From Hermetia illucens (lineage: Eukaryota; Arthropoda; Insecta; Diptera; Stratiomyidae), in the NCBI RefSeq assembly GCF_905115235.1, contig NC_051855.1:13816388-13880387 (forward strand): a stretch of 64,000 nt of DNA, read 5' to 3'. This document shows positions 27,001 to 39,600 of this stretch, piece after piece. Position 1 is the first letter of the stretch, and each line of letters begins with the position of its first letter. The notes under the pieces were generated by a model, which was not told where the DNA came from, did no database searches, and was given only the letters and a program-made list of their open reading frames with translations. The position numbers and the translations under genes are program-made.

Positions 27001-27569
27001 ACCATCACCACCTATTCAGTCTTGATACTGAAATGTTGATGGTGTGGTTGGCTTTCTGTTTTGTGATAATCCCGGGATGATGATAATGGATTTATCAGCC
27101 AACAATTTCAGAGTTATTTAGGAATAAAGGAAAAGTTAATTAAATGCTCTTGAAAAGCGTGTCGTGTTGTGAAAATCCTGGTGCTTGTTGAGACGAAATA
27201 TAAATTTATGATTCCCGTGAAAAATTTTCCAAAAGTTAATATTCTATAATTATGTAATCCAAAACCAAATGAAAAATGTGAAAAAAAGGATAATTTGATT
27301 ATCATAATCCTTAAAAAAGATTTCTATCAATTCGTTTTTCTTTTTGTTTTTTTTTTTTGTTTAAATCTGTGTGAAAAGTATATTAAGTACATAATAAATA
27401 AAAAAGTACCGAAATCGAGTGAAAGAAAAATACTGATTGTTCCCGGGCAAAATCGAGCCGAAATAAAAAATAAAATATTATTTCGAACAGACGGACGAAT
27501 TTTGCTTAGAGTTTTCCAAATTGAAAGCCAAAACCACGGTTATAGATTGTTGTAAACAGATTCATCAAC
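24060..27569. other. Upstream region of the giant mucin gene
   Basis: About 3.5 kb of AT-rich DNA without recognisable genes. It should include the promoter and 5' UTR of the mucin-like gene whose ATG is at 27570. Two CCCGGG...TGAAAATT direct repeats occur at about 24210-24255. A block at about 26540-26880 is less AT-rich and may be an unclassified repeat. Confidence 0.35.
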
Positions 27570-27678
27570 ATGTTGCAGCCACGCGCGCAGCGACAGCAGA
27601 TACAGTCTCTGGGATCATTTTGCATATCTATATGCATTATATTTATTTGCATAGAAAGTGGACTTGGACAAAACTCAG
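27570..27678 (+). CDS. Mucin-like gene, exon 1 (signal peptide)
   Basis: ATG at 27570 encodes MLQPRAQRQQIQSLG followed by the hydrophobic core SFCISICIIFICIESGLG and QNS, a clear secretory signal peptide. The exon ends in phase 1 at CTCAG|GTAAGA. It is followed by a 12.7-kb intron full of transposon relics. Confidence 0.85.
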
Positions 27679-30600
27679 GTAAGACTATAACGTATTTAAC
27701 CTTGTAGCTAAAAGTATGTCTTCAGACCAATATGAAACAAAAGCTACACTTGCAAATAAGAAATCATCAAATAGCATTCTATGTAGAACTAATTTTAATT
27801 TCTGCATATTTCTCAATTAACAGTTTGATTTTAAATTGGAATCTGCTAACCCATACCCCCAAGATGAAATGTGTTACAAGATGCACACATATAAAAGTTA
27901 TCCGCATAAGATACTGCTACCTTGTTACCATTTGTGCACTTCACTCAGCAAAAAAAAACACAGTGAAGTTGAAAAATGTCCAATCATAAGAGTTTTTCAA
28001 GAATACAAGTTCAATAATGATATATTAAGCGCTAATAAAAGCCATGAAAAGAGAATTATATATAAATATATGTATATATATGTTTCAATAAATCGAAGTT
28101 GATTGGAAACTTGACTTATGGTATGCTCCCTTCCTTCTCACTGAATGAGGCACCCAAACATTCTATCTTCAGTGAATTTTTTCAAATTCGATCCAAACAA
28201 ACATTAGTCTAGAATTTAGTACATTTTTTCCAATTCATTACTAACTTGCGTTTATGTATCGAGACTTCTCTAATCATCGATTCTGAGATAATTACATTTA
28301 TTTGAAATAATTAAGACTTGCTTTTTTTCTATTCGCTGGTGATATTTATTGGTCTTGCAAATACCGATACTTGTCTTAGAGACTGGTTAGCACTGATGAA
28401 GGGAAAATATGGTTCCTGAAATATCGCTATTTGCAAGCTTAGTAAATATCACTCTCCAAGACTTGTTAGCACTGATAAATGGGGAAAAAATTATTCCCAA
28501 ATAAATATCACTCTCTAGAACTTGTTAGGACTGATGAAGGGAACAACTGGTTCCCGAAATATCAAAATTTGCAAGGCCAATAAATATCAGTAATGAATAG
28601 AAAAAGCAAGTCTTCATTGTTTCAAATAATTTAATCGCGAAATTACACTTAGATAATTACATTTGTTCGCACAGCGGAACCGAATGGAAGGATATCTTTT
28701 CCAAGTTCGGCAAGGTGGCCTTTTGAACCTTTTAAGAATATGAGATCTGATAGGGCAAATCTAAACTTCATTGAGATATTGTGTTAAAGATACAATGAAC
28801 TTCATTCAAATGATTTGAATTGAATTTCAATTCATATGTTTATGTTATTTCAAGATGCACTCACTTTGATTGAAACTGTGATGGTACTCCCATGAATATG
28901 AAAAATCTGTAAAGATATAAATTGAAGAAATACATTAAAAAATTATTTAAAACAATTTATCATAAATTCTATAACTAACATTCATGATATTACTAATAAG
29001 AATTCTGTAGAGTATAACGTAAATCATAGCTGAATAAATGTTTGGTTTTAGATCGGCTTGTTTTGAGAATTTTTTTGTTTGATCATTTTCATATAATCTA
29101 GAATTTGGGGTAAACTTTTTACATTGCTGTACATGGACGAAAAGAAAAGACACAAAAAAAAACAAAAACATGCGTGAAGTCTTTTTATTAAATATGTAAA
29201 TATCTAATTTTTTTAGATGACTACCACAAGACTATCTTGTTGATTAATATCAGGAGTTATATCCCCTCTGAAGGGATCAATTGAAAACTAAAAACCCTTC
29301 AAGCAAAAGCTTCAATAGAGAAAAGCAGGTATTGAGTAGCAAAACTTTCTAATGATATCAGCTCTTTTTTTGCATTCCGTTAAGATTGAAGCAACCTTTT
29401 ACTTTCTATATCTTAAAATCATTCATGAAGTCCAATGATAATTACAAAACGGCCAAAACTGAAAAGTAAAAATTCACCAACCACTGCGCAAGCTGATTAT
29501 TTTCCCAAGTAACTATGCGGTCAGATATTTAGATACAAAAAAAAAATTATTTCCCACATTGATTAAAAGCTATATTTGTCGTGAGTTCATTGACACTCTA
29601 CATAAACATATCTCTAAATCATACTATGTTACAAGTAACACTTGCAGGGAAAAATAGCATTATTTTCAATTCATCTGTCTTCAAATTTCTTTTCTATTGA
29701 GTAACGCAGTTGGAGAGGTGAAATCATAGATGCATAGTATATTAATGCAATTTATCAGTAGATAACACCAATGGAGTTGGCTGGTAGTCTCCAGCAATTC
29801 CCATGAAATAGTACTAATAAAAGTAACAATCTCATGTTGAAAAAATCATTCCATAGCAAACATTTGCCAATGGAAAACGCCGATATTGTTTTTTTTTTTG
29901 TGTTTTAGAAAATTCAACACACCAACATGTTTCTTGTGAAGTTGTTAAAAAAAATGCTACCTGTGAATGATAATGCTATGTTGAATTGTTGCATAGTCAC
30001 TTATGAATATGGAAATTTATCTGCTAATAGCATTGTCTGAAGTATCACCAGTAGGTGAACGTGGGCTCTACCTGAAGATGACAAAAAATACGCTGAACTA
30101 TGTTCCATACTATTTTCCTACTCATTGTTTCTTGTCCGGAGACATTGACCTACACTTCTCGCCCATATGTTAGTCAATTCAGCTGAATAACACAGTACGC
30201 TCCTATAGTCTGAATCTCAAAAGGAGCTTTTATAATATTAAAGTCAGATTTCAGTTAAGTTACTTACATCACACTATACTTTAATTTTCAAAATGAATTG
30301 TTGAAAGACAGACAATCAATAAAATCTGATTTAAATCAAATTTTCTCATTAAAATTCTTGTGCGCTTCCATGCAAATGCATTCATAATTTTCATATAAAA
30401 TGGTGATTAAAAAAAAATAATAATATTATTTGGTTGACTTTCATTTATATAATTGTACTTTACCACGCTTCTTTCGCAAGTAATACAACTTGCATTGTGT
30501 CTCCATTTCGCATATTTTACATGAAAAACAATCTTGTATTCGAACTGATGAAATCCTTATGGAACAAAGAAAAGAAGTGTGGGAAAAGTCTGATAAATAC

Positions 30601-33600
30601 GAAAAGACAAAGAATAATAGCTCAAATTTTCAATCTTCCTCTGTACAGTGTTCACAAGCATTTAGAGCATAAGATTGTTCATTTTAAGAGGACCTATGTT
30701 AATTTAAGACCCAATTGCCAAACAATGATTTAACATATAATTATATGCCTTCGTTTATAAAATAGTTTAACGTCTTCCTGCAAGTCAACTGGAAACCCTG
30801 CAACTCTGCAGTTTCAATCTGGTCATACAACATATTACAGAAACAAATCATAATATATTCCACAAAACTGGAAACTTTCATGCAATCTTGGTAATAGGTT
30901 GAAGTCAAATTTTTCTTGCGAAATAACCACATCCTACAGCATCAAAGATTTAGATTAACATATGCTTGAAGTGGATAATTGTACCCTGAAAGTCTCTCAC
31001 ATTATGTGAGAGAACAGAATACTCTTCATACCTGAGGGATCGAGCTCTCTCCTATTTGTTATATACATGCAAACTAGGCTTATGAGTTTTTTTAGATTCA
31101 AATACCTGGGGTGTCAAATTTTATGGTTTCAAATACACTCTACTATTCAGTATAGTCTCACAAATAAAATTCCTTTCGCCTCCCAAAATCCTGATGCTAA
31201 CACCTTCTTGGCCGTTTTCTGGACGCAAACGTGTTTCGTTGTAAATTCGACAACCCATCTTCCTACTGTACTTTTACTTTTACTTTACTTTTTACATCCT
31301 TCCTAACTCGACGCCAGATCCCTGATTGTGAAGTTGTTGGGACCGCTATTTTCACTTCACTTAATGGGAATAGGAAACCTGGTAGGATCATGCTCTATGT
31401 TATGCCTATTACTGCAAAATCTTATGATTCTAGGATTAATTTAAGGGTGATTCTGCAACCAACTGCTAAAAATGATAGTAATATACTATTATTATCCGTA
31501 TAGCTGAATGGTTAGAGCATAAAGCTGTCGTACAGAAGGTCGCGGTTCAAATTTCACTGGTGGCAGTGCAATTTGTATCGTGATTTGACGTCGGATACCA
31601 GTCGACTCAACTATGAATGAGTACCTGAGTCAATGAATGAAGTGCTCTAACACACTTCAAGGCCTTGGATCAGGGCAGGATTGTTGCACTAACGATTATT
31701 ATTATTATACTATTATTAACGTTATTTGAACAGATATTGGCATGGATTGCATTTCGGAGCATGGGCACCATAAAGTGGCAGCTTCCTTTTTTTCAAATTT
31801 ATCGGTTAGGTAGTTTCTGAGAATAGATCCGTGAAAGAAATGATCTCTTTCTTTGTTCAGCGACTAGATAATGCAATATATAGGTAGGCCTAAAGTCTTT
31901 TAATATGGTCCAAAAGATCGATATATTGTTCGCCTTCAACTCTTGCAGATTGCGTGGTCTACGAGCGAATATTGTGTCCTTCACGACACCCGAGAAATAA
32001 AAATCCATGGGAGTCAGATCAGGAAAACGGGTTGGCCATTCAATGCCCCACGCTGACTGATAACACGTCCCTGGAAGACGTCATCTAGGTACCTAGGTAC
32101 CACGGACCATGACTGCATAATGCGGTGGCGCACCGTCTTGCTGGAAGTACAGGAAATCAACAGCTACTGTAGTCCTGGGAGGACGTAATCTTGCAGTCCC
32201 AATACAGGCAAATAATTAATTTAGATCCCCGTTTACTAACGGACATTTTTTAAGATTCTGATTTCGACTGAACCGAGTTATTGAATTATCTTATCCATCG
32301 CAATTCATTCCTAAAAAACACTCTTGGCAAACAGCTGTAGACCCGCTATCTTTAATTTTTTTTCTCAAACAAAAGTTTTGCAAGTGCCTCACAGTGTTCA
32401 TTAATCGATGCTGCTAACCCCTTTAGAGTAAACCTTTACTAAGTTGTCGAAAAAAAATCAAGAAAATGTCGTCATATCAACCACTGCAACTGTATCTAAC
32501 CCCTTAACTGCGGCGGTCATCTAAGCCAACTTTCTTCGGTCCCATAATTAGATCGTGCCCCTTTTGTCACATCGTGTAAACCATTCCATTTTGTATTCTG
32601 TAATACAATACAAATAACGTTCTCTTTCCTTGAATATATTTTACTCATCGTAGGAGAAAGTGAAGGAATTTCTCAAATAAGTGCTAACATTGGGTAAAAT
32701 GTCGCACCACCACCTGTGGGTTGCAATAACTGTTGAATTTCTTTCTTTCTCTTCAATTTCCCGCCAATGCACGTATCATCTTTATACCCAAAGCTCATTC
32801 AATAAGTATGCTTGTGCTAATTTCTACTGAATTTTAAATTCATCTGAAGATTTGAATGTATTCACATAGCATATGCGTACCTACATAAGGCCATTTTCAA
32901 ACAACAAATCAATGAGTGAAGACTATATCTATCTGTACTAAATTTAAATCTGAAATTCGCATTTTGTATTCAGTTCACTTCTAGTAGTCTAGTACAATAC
33001 TATGTGTGTATTGGATAGATGGCTAATATGAGGAAGAGCGAAGAATGTGGCTAATATTAGAGCTAAGCAGTTATATGCTAAATGAAGTGACCAAGGAAGG
33101 CACGCTTAACAAAAGTTTAAGCATAAGGCTAAAGATATTGTCATTGAAATGTTTTTTTTGCTCTGTTAAAGACAACGAAAAAGCTATAAAAGTCTTTTTT
33201 AAAAATTTATTGAACAAGGAAGCATTAAGAAATTCGTTAAAAATAAAACCAAGTCCGGAAACTAACTGAACGCTTTAGGTATGAAAGGTGTTGTGTATCT
33301 CTTACATAAGGATATCTGCGTCCACCTTTTATTAAGAATTCTTTTATTAAGAATAGTTATGTGGGATGACTACACTCGAAAGAAATTTACACCCCCCTTT
33401 TGCATGTATATCCTTCTCAATAAATTTATTGAAAAATTGATTAAGTTGGTTTTCCTATGTTACGTCTGTTATGTCTCAGTAAGTACTTTATAAAGAGGTA
33501 GTTCTGAGTGCAACGGTCTAACAAAGGTCAGTTACTCCAAGGACCCCGTTCTCAGAAACTACCCAACCCAAATATCTGAAAAGAGATATGGTGGTCCATG

Positions 33601-36600
33601 CGCCTTGTGTCTAGGCTTCAAAATACTCTTCAGGCCGATACCTGTTTAAATAAAATTGATAATAGTATATTGCTATTATAGGTATATTTTGTAGAAATTG
33701 ACTGGAACCCCCTTGAAGTTTATTCTAGAATTATAAACTTTTGCAGGAATATAGACCTCCTTAAGCCGGAGTGTAAAGTTCGCTTTATTGCCTCTGAAAC
33801 ATTTGCGTCGCTGATAGGAACAATTACTCCAAATGTTGACACTGGATGAGAAACTGGTGAATGAACAAGTTCCTCCTTTACATCTCCTCTACCTTTTTTT
33901 GGAGGATAGTTCCGGCCAAGTTTTGGTCGAACTATGGCGGCTCTGCACAAAAGGAGCGTTAACGTCAGCGAACCACTTCGGTCGCGCTGCACCCTGGGAA
34001 GACGTGAGACAGTTTCTGATGAGATGCCTTTGCCATGGACGAACCCGTAGACCGTCTTGGTTTCTGATTTAGTCCTTTTCTTCGGAAATTGCAAGGATTA
34101 ACGCAGCCGAATGGAGAAATTTGAACTTTTGCTGGAAGATGAAAATCTTTGTGAAGGAACCTGGCATTTTAGTTGTCCCTTAAGAAGTGGGATATGCAAA
34201 AATCCTAGTAGGGCTTTTAACAGGACAGTCCCCGGAGTGGTGATTTCGGCCATATACAGCCAATGCGATGAGGAAGAAGAGACGGACCTGCAATTCGTAT
34301 GCGGCTACCCGGCCTCCTCAGATCTCAGACGAAGATATCTTGATAAGATTTTCTTCAGCGGAGAGTATGAACATTCTCTGTCTCTGGAGAATGTGCTCAG
34401 ATTCGCGAAAGCCTGCGACCGCTGTCGGCGAGAGGCCGATGAATAGGAATGATGCTAAGCAGCAAAATTTATGAGGAATTTCTCGTAACATTTCGGAACG
34501 GCTATATTAGCATAATCATATTTCCTTCTCTTCATTACATTAAATTCATAAATAAAAGATTGGTGACCGATTTAATTCGTCTCTGTGATGATTTAATTGG
34601 CGCAGTGTAGATTGCTGATAATAAATTAATACATTTATTAGGTATAACAAACGACTTTCTAAGCCCTTTGATTATTCGGAATCTACACCGAAACGATTCG
34701 CAGCTTCCCCCCCAATATAAGATTTATTGATTGAACCGTCCATTCCCCACTCAAGAAAAAATTTATAGGTTGGTATCTTTTTTTCTGCAATGTAAATAGC
34801 AGTGAATTTCTCGTTCGAAAACAAAATGAAAGCGTGTAGTACTATCCCATTGGCAAGCAAAGAAATGAAATGTATATGACATGGTGGCGGAAACCGGTTC
34901 AAATATTTTCCAAGCGAAATAAAAAAAGATATTTTTCCCGTATAATATGTATATTACATAAAAAGGCATTTTCGGAATCAGTACTTGTTCACATATCAAA
35001 TAAAATTTCAAGGAAAACTAGTTATTGGCAACAGCAGATAGTAAAGTCGCAGCATATATGCTTGACATTGTTACTAATACTACTTATATTTAAATCTTGT
35101 TTTCAAATAAAAGATATGTAAAAGTTGAAGTGAGATGCAAACCGTTGTGGGAACGTAAAAGTTTCCACAGCCAAATAGGATTCTGGTTTCAGGTTTAATT
35201 ATGAAATTACTCAGCTACGCACGGTATACATAATGTGCATATGTATACGAGTGATTGCAAAAAATCTGTAGCCACAAGATATAAATGAATGGAATGTTGA
35301 TGTATGTACGACGGGAATGCTACTAAAATGCCCTAAGGACTTAAATCTTTTGCCGAAATTTCCAATTTCATATGTACATGTCAATTTCTTTAACAAGTAT
35401 CTTTTTTTATGGTTTGTATCATTCTTTCATACAGATATTAAATGCTTGTGAGTATCTTTACTTGTTCATGGCATCCGTGAGTTGAGTTCAGCCAAGAAAG
35501 CGAAATAACGTTAGTTGGACAAGCGTAACGCTGACCCGTTGAATATACCGCAATGATTTAAACAAAACACAAGAAAAAAGAACAATATAACTGCTCAACA
35601 CCAAGAGCCACAGTGATGATTGCATACATATCTAGATGCAACAAAAACAGAGGAAAAAGTTCTAAGACTTTGAGATAAATATATTAGATTTACATCTCAA
35701 ATAACTAATTACAGTTGAATTTGTTGTTTGAAATGGATATTATGCTGCATTGGACAATTGATTTTACTTAAAACAAGTTAATCCAGTCAGCATGTACGAC
35801 ATAGTTGGACGAGTGTAATTATGAATGATCGGAATTTATGAAACATGTAGACACATATGTAGATATGTATGTCATAAATTAAAATTCCACAAGCTTTACA
35901 GTGTGTTTCAATAGTCAGGAAATATTTTAAACCACCAGGTTTTGTGGAATGAATATGAAAAGTCACATATGGCCATGAGGTAACAATTCATCTAAGTTTC
36001 AAATGTCACCCACAAACGATAACGAAAGTTCAGATAAATTTAAAACAATTGCATCATTTTTAGATATGTAAATTGAGGATGGTGTTGCCAAATTTCCGAA
36101 GATGGTAGCTATGAAATTATAGAGACAGAATACAGGAAGCTTTTTCCTTTCCTTTTTCCTTCTTTTTTGGGTTTAACACCCAAAGTTCAAAAATTAAAAG
36201 AGGAACGAAGACAGTTACGGTTTCGTACCAGGGCAGAGGTAATTCATCAGACGCTGCCTCACCGAGCGCGGGAAAGGGAGCAGCGTGATCGAACCGGATC
36301 GTAGGTGTTATACACTCCCTTTTATAATTCACAAAACACAAGGGTGTGAATTATATCCAACGTAAATCCGCCCACAGTTCGAATGAAAGGTTGGCCAGAG
36401 CTAGACAAGTTTTGTTTAGGGATTGAGGAGTCCCAAGTCCGCATCCGCTTAATGTAGGACCAGACCAAATGGAGGAGAGGGAGCGTCTGAATCACTTTCT
36501 GTGATTGAGGATGAAGAGCCTATGCACGTACATATCATATCATACACCCGCGAATATACTTATGAGCTTTATATTCAACATTCTTAAATTTCAATCATCC

Positions 36601-39600
36601 AATTAGTTGACATGCTCAATTTTTTTGTATGTTAACTACATCCTCAATTTCAACCTATATAAAATACAATAGATTTTCTATTAACACCTCAAAAGAAGAT
36701 TGAAATTGACAGCCTATTAATAAAAACCGCAGTATCAGTTGAAACTTTCTAAAGTGACGACACAAGACCAAATGTACGAAAAATGTGAACCGATGAAGGT
36801 ATGCGCCTAAGAAATGATGTAGAAAAGTCAAATATCTATTTTCCAATAGATAAAAACGAAAAATATCTTATATGTGTGGAGGAAAAAAAAATTCCGTAAT
36901 TATATAGGTACATATGTACAATACATATATGCGTTGAATCAATAATATGATACCGTTGTCGGGAATTTCAAATTTAATCGAGAAAGTGGCAAAACGCCTT
37001 TATCGTAATATTTACCATTAATAAACAACCGTAGAAAGTGAAATGCGAAGAAAATAAAAAGATATAGTAACATATACTGGATATCCATGAAAGGATACCT
37101 ATAATATCTTTTGCGAGCAACGTGATAATTGTAGTTAGAAGATGTCAGCGATTTCAATTGGTTAGTTAACAATTGTATTATAGATATTAGTTGGTTAATT
37201 TCAATTTGATAAATTAGTATCTTTTTTTGACTTTCATATGTATTTGCGGAGGGAATGATAATTTCGCGTATTAAACAATTATCCACAAAGTAAATGTATA
37301 GTATTTTATATTTACAGTTTCTTAAGGTTTTATTAAAGTCAGTTTACTGGGTTCTGTCTATCATTCTTTATTTGGAGACAGTGTTGAAATTCACGTTCAG
37401 TTTAAGGCGTACTACCCCTTTAGTACATGATATTAAGGGTCGTTTTCTACGATTTATAGGAGAACAAGTCAAGTTATCCTATTGGAAATAATTAAGACTT
37501 GTCTTTTTCTTTTCACTAGTAATATTAACCTTGCCTTCTTCACAGTGCTACAAATCTTTGATTTGCACCACTGATGAATTGCGGAATTACATACTAAAAA
37601 CTGCACAATATACTTTGAGCTAATGGAAACAAAAATATGGACATGAGGAAGGTCCCTAATCTTTCACACTAAATCAGATAATCTCTATCAATACCCAACA
37701 CCGTTCATGTGCGGATTAGAGATGAACGATTTAACAGCATGAGCAGCTCATTAAATATAATTTTTATGTCTAGCTCTAGCTACTTGAATTAAGTTCGAAG
37801 TGTAACGGAGCGGAATAAATAAAAAAAAAGTAATAATAATTCAGACTCATCCTACAAGATTTAAGATTTTGTTTACAATCTACTATAATTTCGATGACGG
37901 GCGTTTTGAGGAAATTACTCTATATATAATAATATAATATTTATTACTATTTTATTTATCTATAGATATATATTATAATATAAACTGAACTAGAGTAGTT
38001 GATCGGGGAGGCATAATTTTGCCATCTGATGAATTGTATGAGTTTAATTAAGCCAAAAACCTGAAAGTTCCGCCAAAATTCCGCATGTTTCTTCAATGAT
38101 TGTAAAACAAACTAAAGAATCAATTGGCGTGCATACCAAACATATGCATATATAATGAATATATAAGGGATGTTTTCTTATAAGTTCGTAAAGAAATCAG
38201 AATTGAAAATGATCTGTAATAAAATTAGAAATCTGTTTACATTACATGTTTGGCTGCATCTCAAAGGCGATAACTTTCACATTTATCTGGTGTTTTTGTA
38301 GGACATTTCCACCAATACATTAAGTATTAAACTTAAAATCTAGTCCGAAATGTTTCCATGTATGTATATTTGTAAACATATATATCTTACTGCTTATAGT
38401 CAAGAATTTGCCAATCTGAATTAAACACTTTCGTCACGTATCTGAATCGGGGACACTTTCTGAATGAACGATTCAAAAGATCTCGCTTTAGATTTTTCTC
38501 GATCTACTTGCCTGTCCATCACAGAATAATCTTTTTTTGTGATATTTTCTAATATATTTTGTATATAATAGATACACCCATTCTTATGCGTAAATTTGTT
38601 CATTTATTTTCGTCAGATTTTATTCAATATCAATATCTTCATATGGATATCCCTCTGAATTCATATCTACTTGCTTTCTTGTTAAATGAAAAATCAATTC
38701 AGCATTCATTTCCAATTTTTTCTAACCTCTACTCTTCGATATTATATTTCGATATATGTGCGTATAAAAGATATATTCGAATTATGTCACGGAAAATACA
38801 TCATTTCACTTTTGAACTTTTGAAGGCAGTGACTAATCTTGCTCAAATATATCCGAGCCGTTCGTTTTATACATTGAAACTTATTCCGAAAGAGAAACTG
38901 CGTCTCCATCAATGTTCGTAACCCAGAAATGAAAGCTTCGACCTTTCATCTTAAAATATTTTATTCTAATCAGGGTGATCAAAGCAACAGTCTGGAAATG
39001 CTTGTTTTCCAAACTGGTCATTTGTATTACGTCATCAAAAATTATTAGGGAACGTGGAGTCACATATGACATGCAGGATGATCAGTTCAGTTAAAGAGGT
39101 TATGTTTGTTTGGAGTTTTTTTTTTCTTCATTTTGGCTTAAAATACGTTCCAAAATCAATAGCGATTTAATATAAAAACAACTTAGAATTTTTTTTTAAA
39201 TTAGTTTCTAACAAATCATTCACTTTTCAATATGACAAAGAGACTAGATGCAACATTACACTACCCAGAAAAGAATTATAGGAGCAAAAAAATTATTGTG
39301 GAAAGGAATTGTATGATACTATGATAGCAGCTCCTTTGTTAGGCCCATTGCACTATCCCTGGCGATCGCCTATTCATTCGCAAACCTTAGAGCATTCTCC
39401 AGAGACAGAGAATGCGCAAATTCTTCATGAAGAAAACCTTACCAACGTATAATTCTTCTGAGGTCTGAGGAGGCACCTGCATACGAATTGCAAGGCCGTA
39501 TCTTCCTCCTCCTCACATTGGCTGTATATGGCGGAGACCACCACTACGATTTTTTTCCGGGTGCTATTCTAAGGAGCAGTGTCCCGTTAGAAGCCCTACT

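Larger units (their letters stand above)
28286..28664 (+). mobile_element. Hammerhead-bearing short element with TIRs and 14-bp TSD
   Basis: A 351-bp unit (28300-28650) is flanked by perfect 14-bp direct repeats AGATAATTACATTT (28286-28299 and 28651-28664). Its ends are long imperfect inverted repeats: ATTTGAAATAATTAAGACTTG on the left (listed to 20 as TTTGAAATAATTAAGACTTG) and its complement near 28592-28632, both continuing through CTATTC..TGATATTTATTGG.CTTGCAAAT (about 64 bp). Between them are three tandem modules, each containing ACTTGTTAGC-type sequence then CTGATGA (28393, degenerate at 28472, and 28531). Modules 1 and 3 retain hammerhead core parts. There is no open reading frame. It resembles non-autonomous, hammerhead-bearing retroelements related to Penelope-like elements, or animal retrozymes, but the inverted ends are unusual. 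Lies in intron 1 of the mucin gene. Confidence 0.65.
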
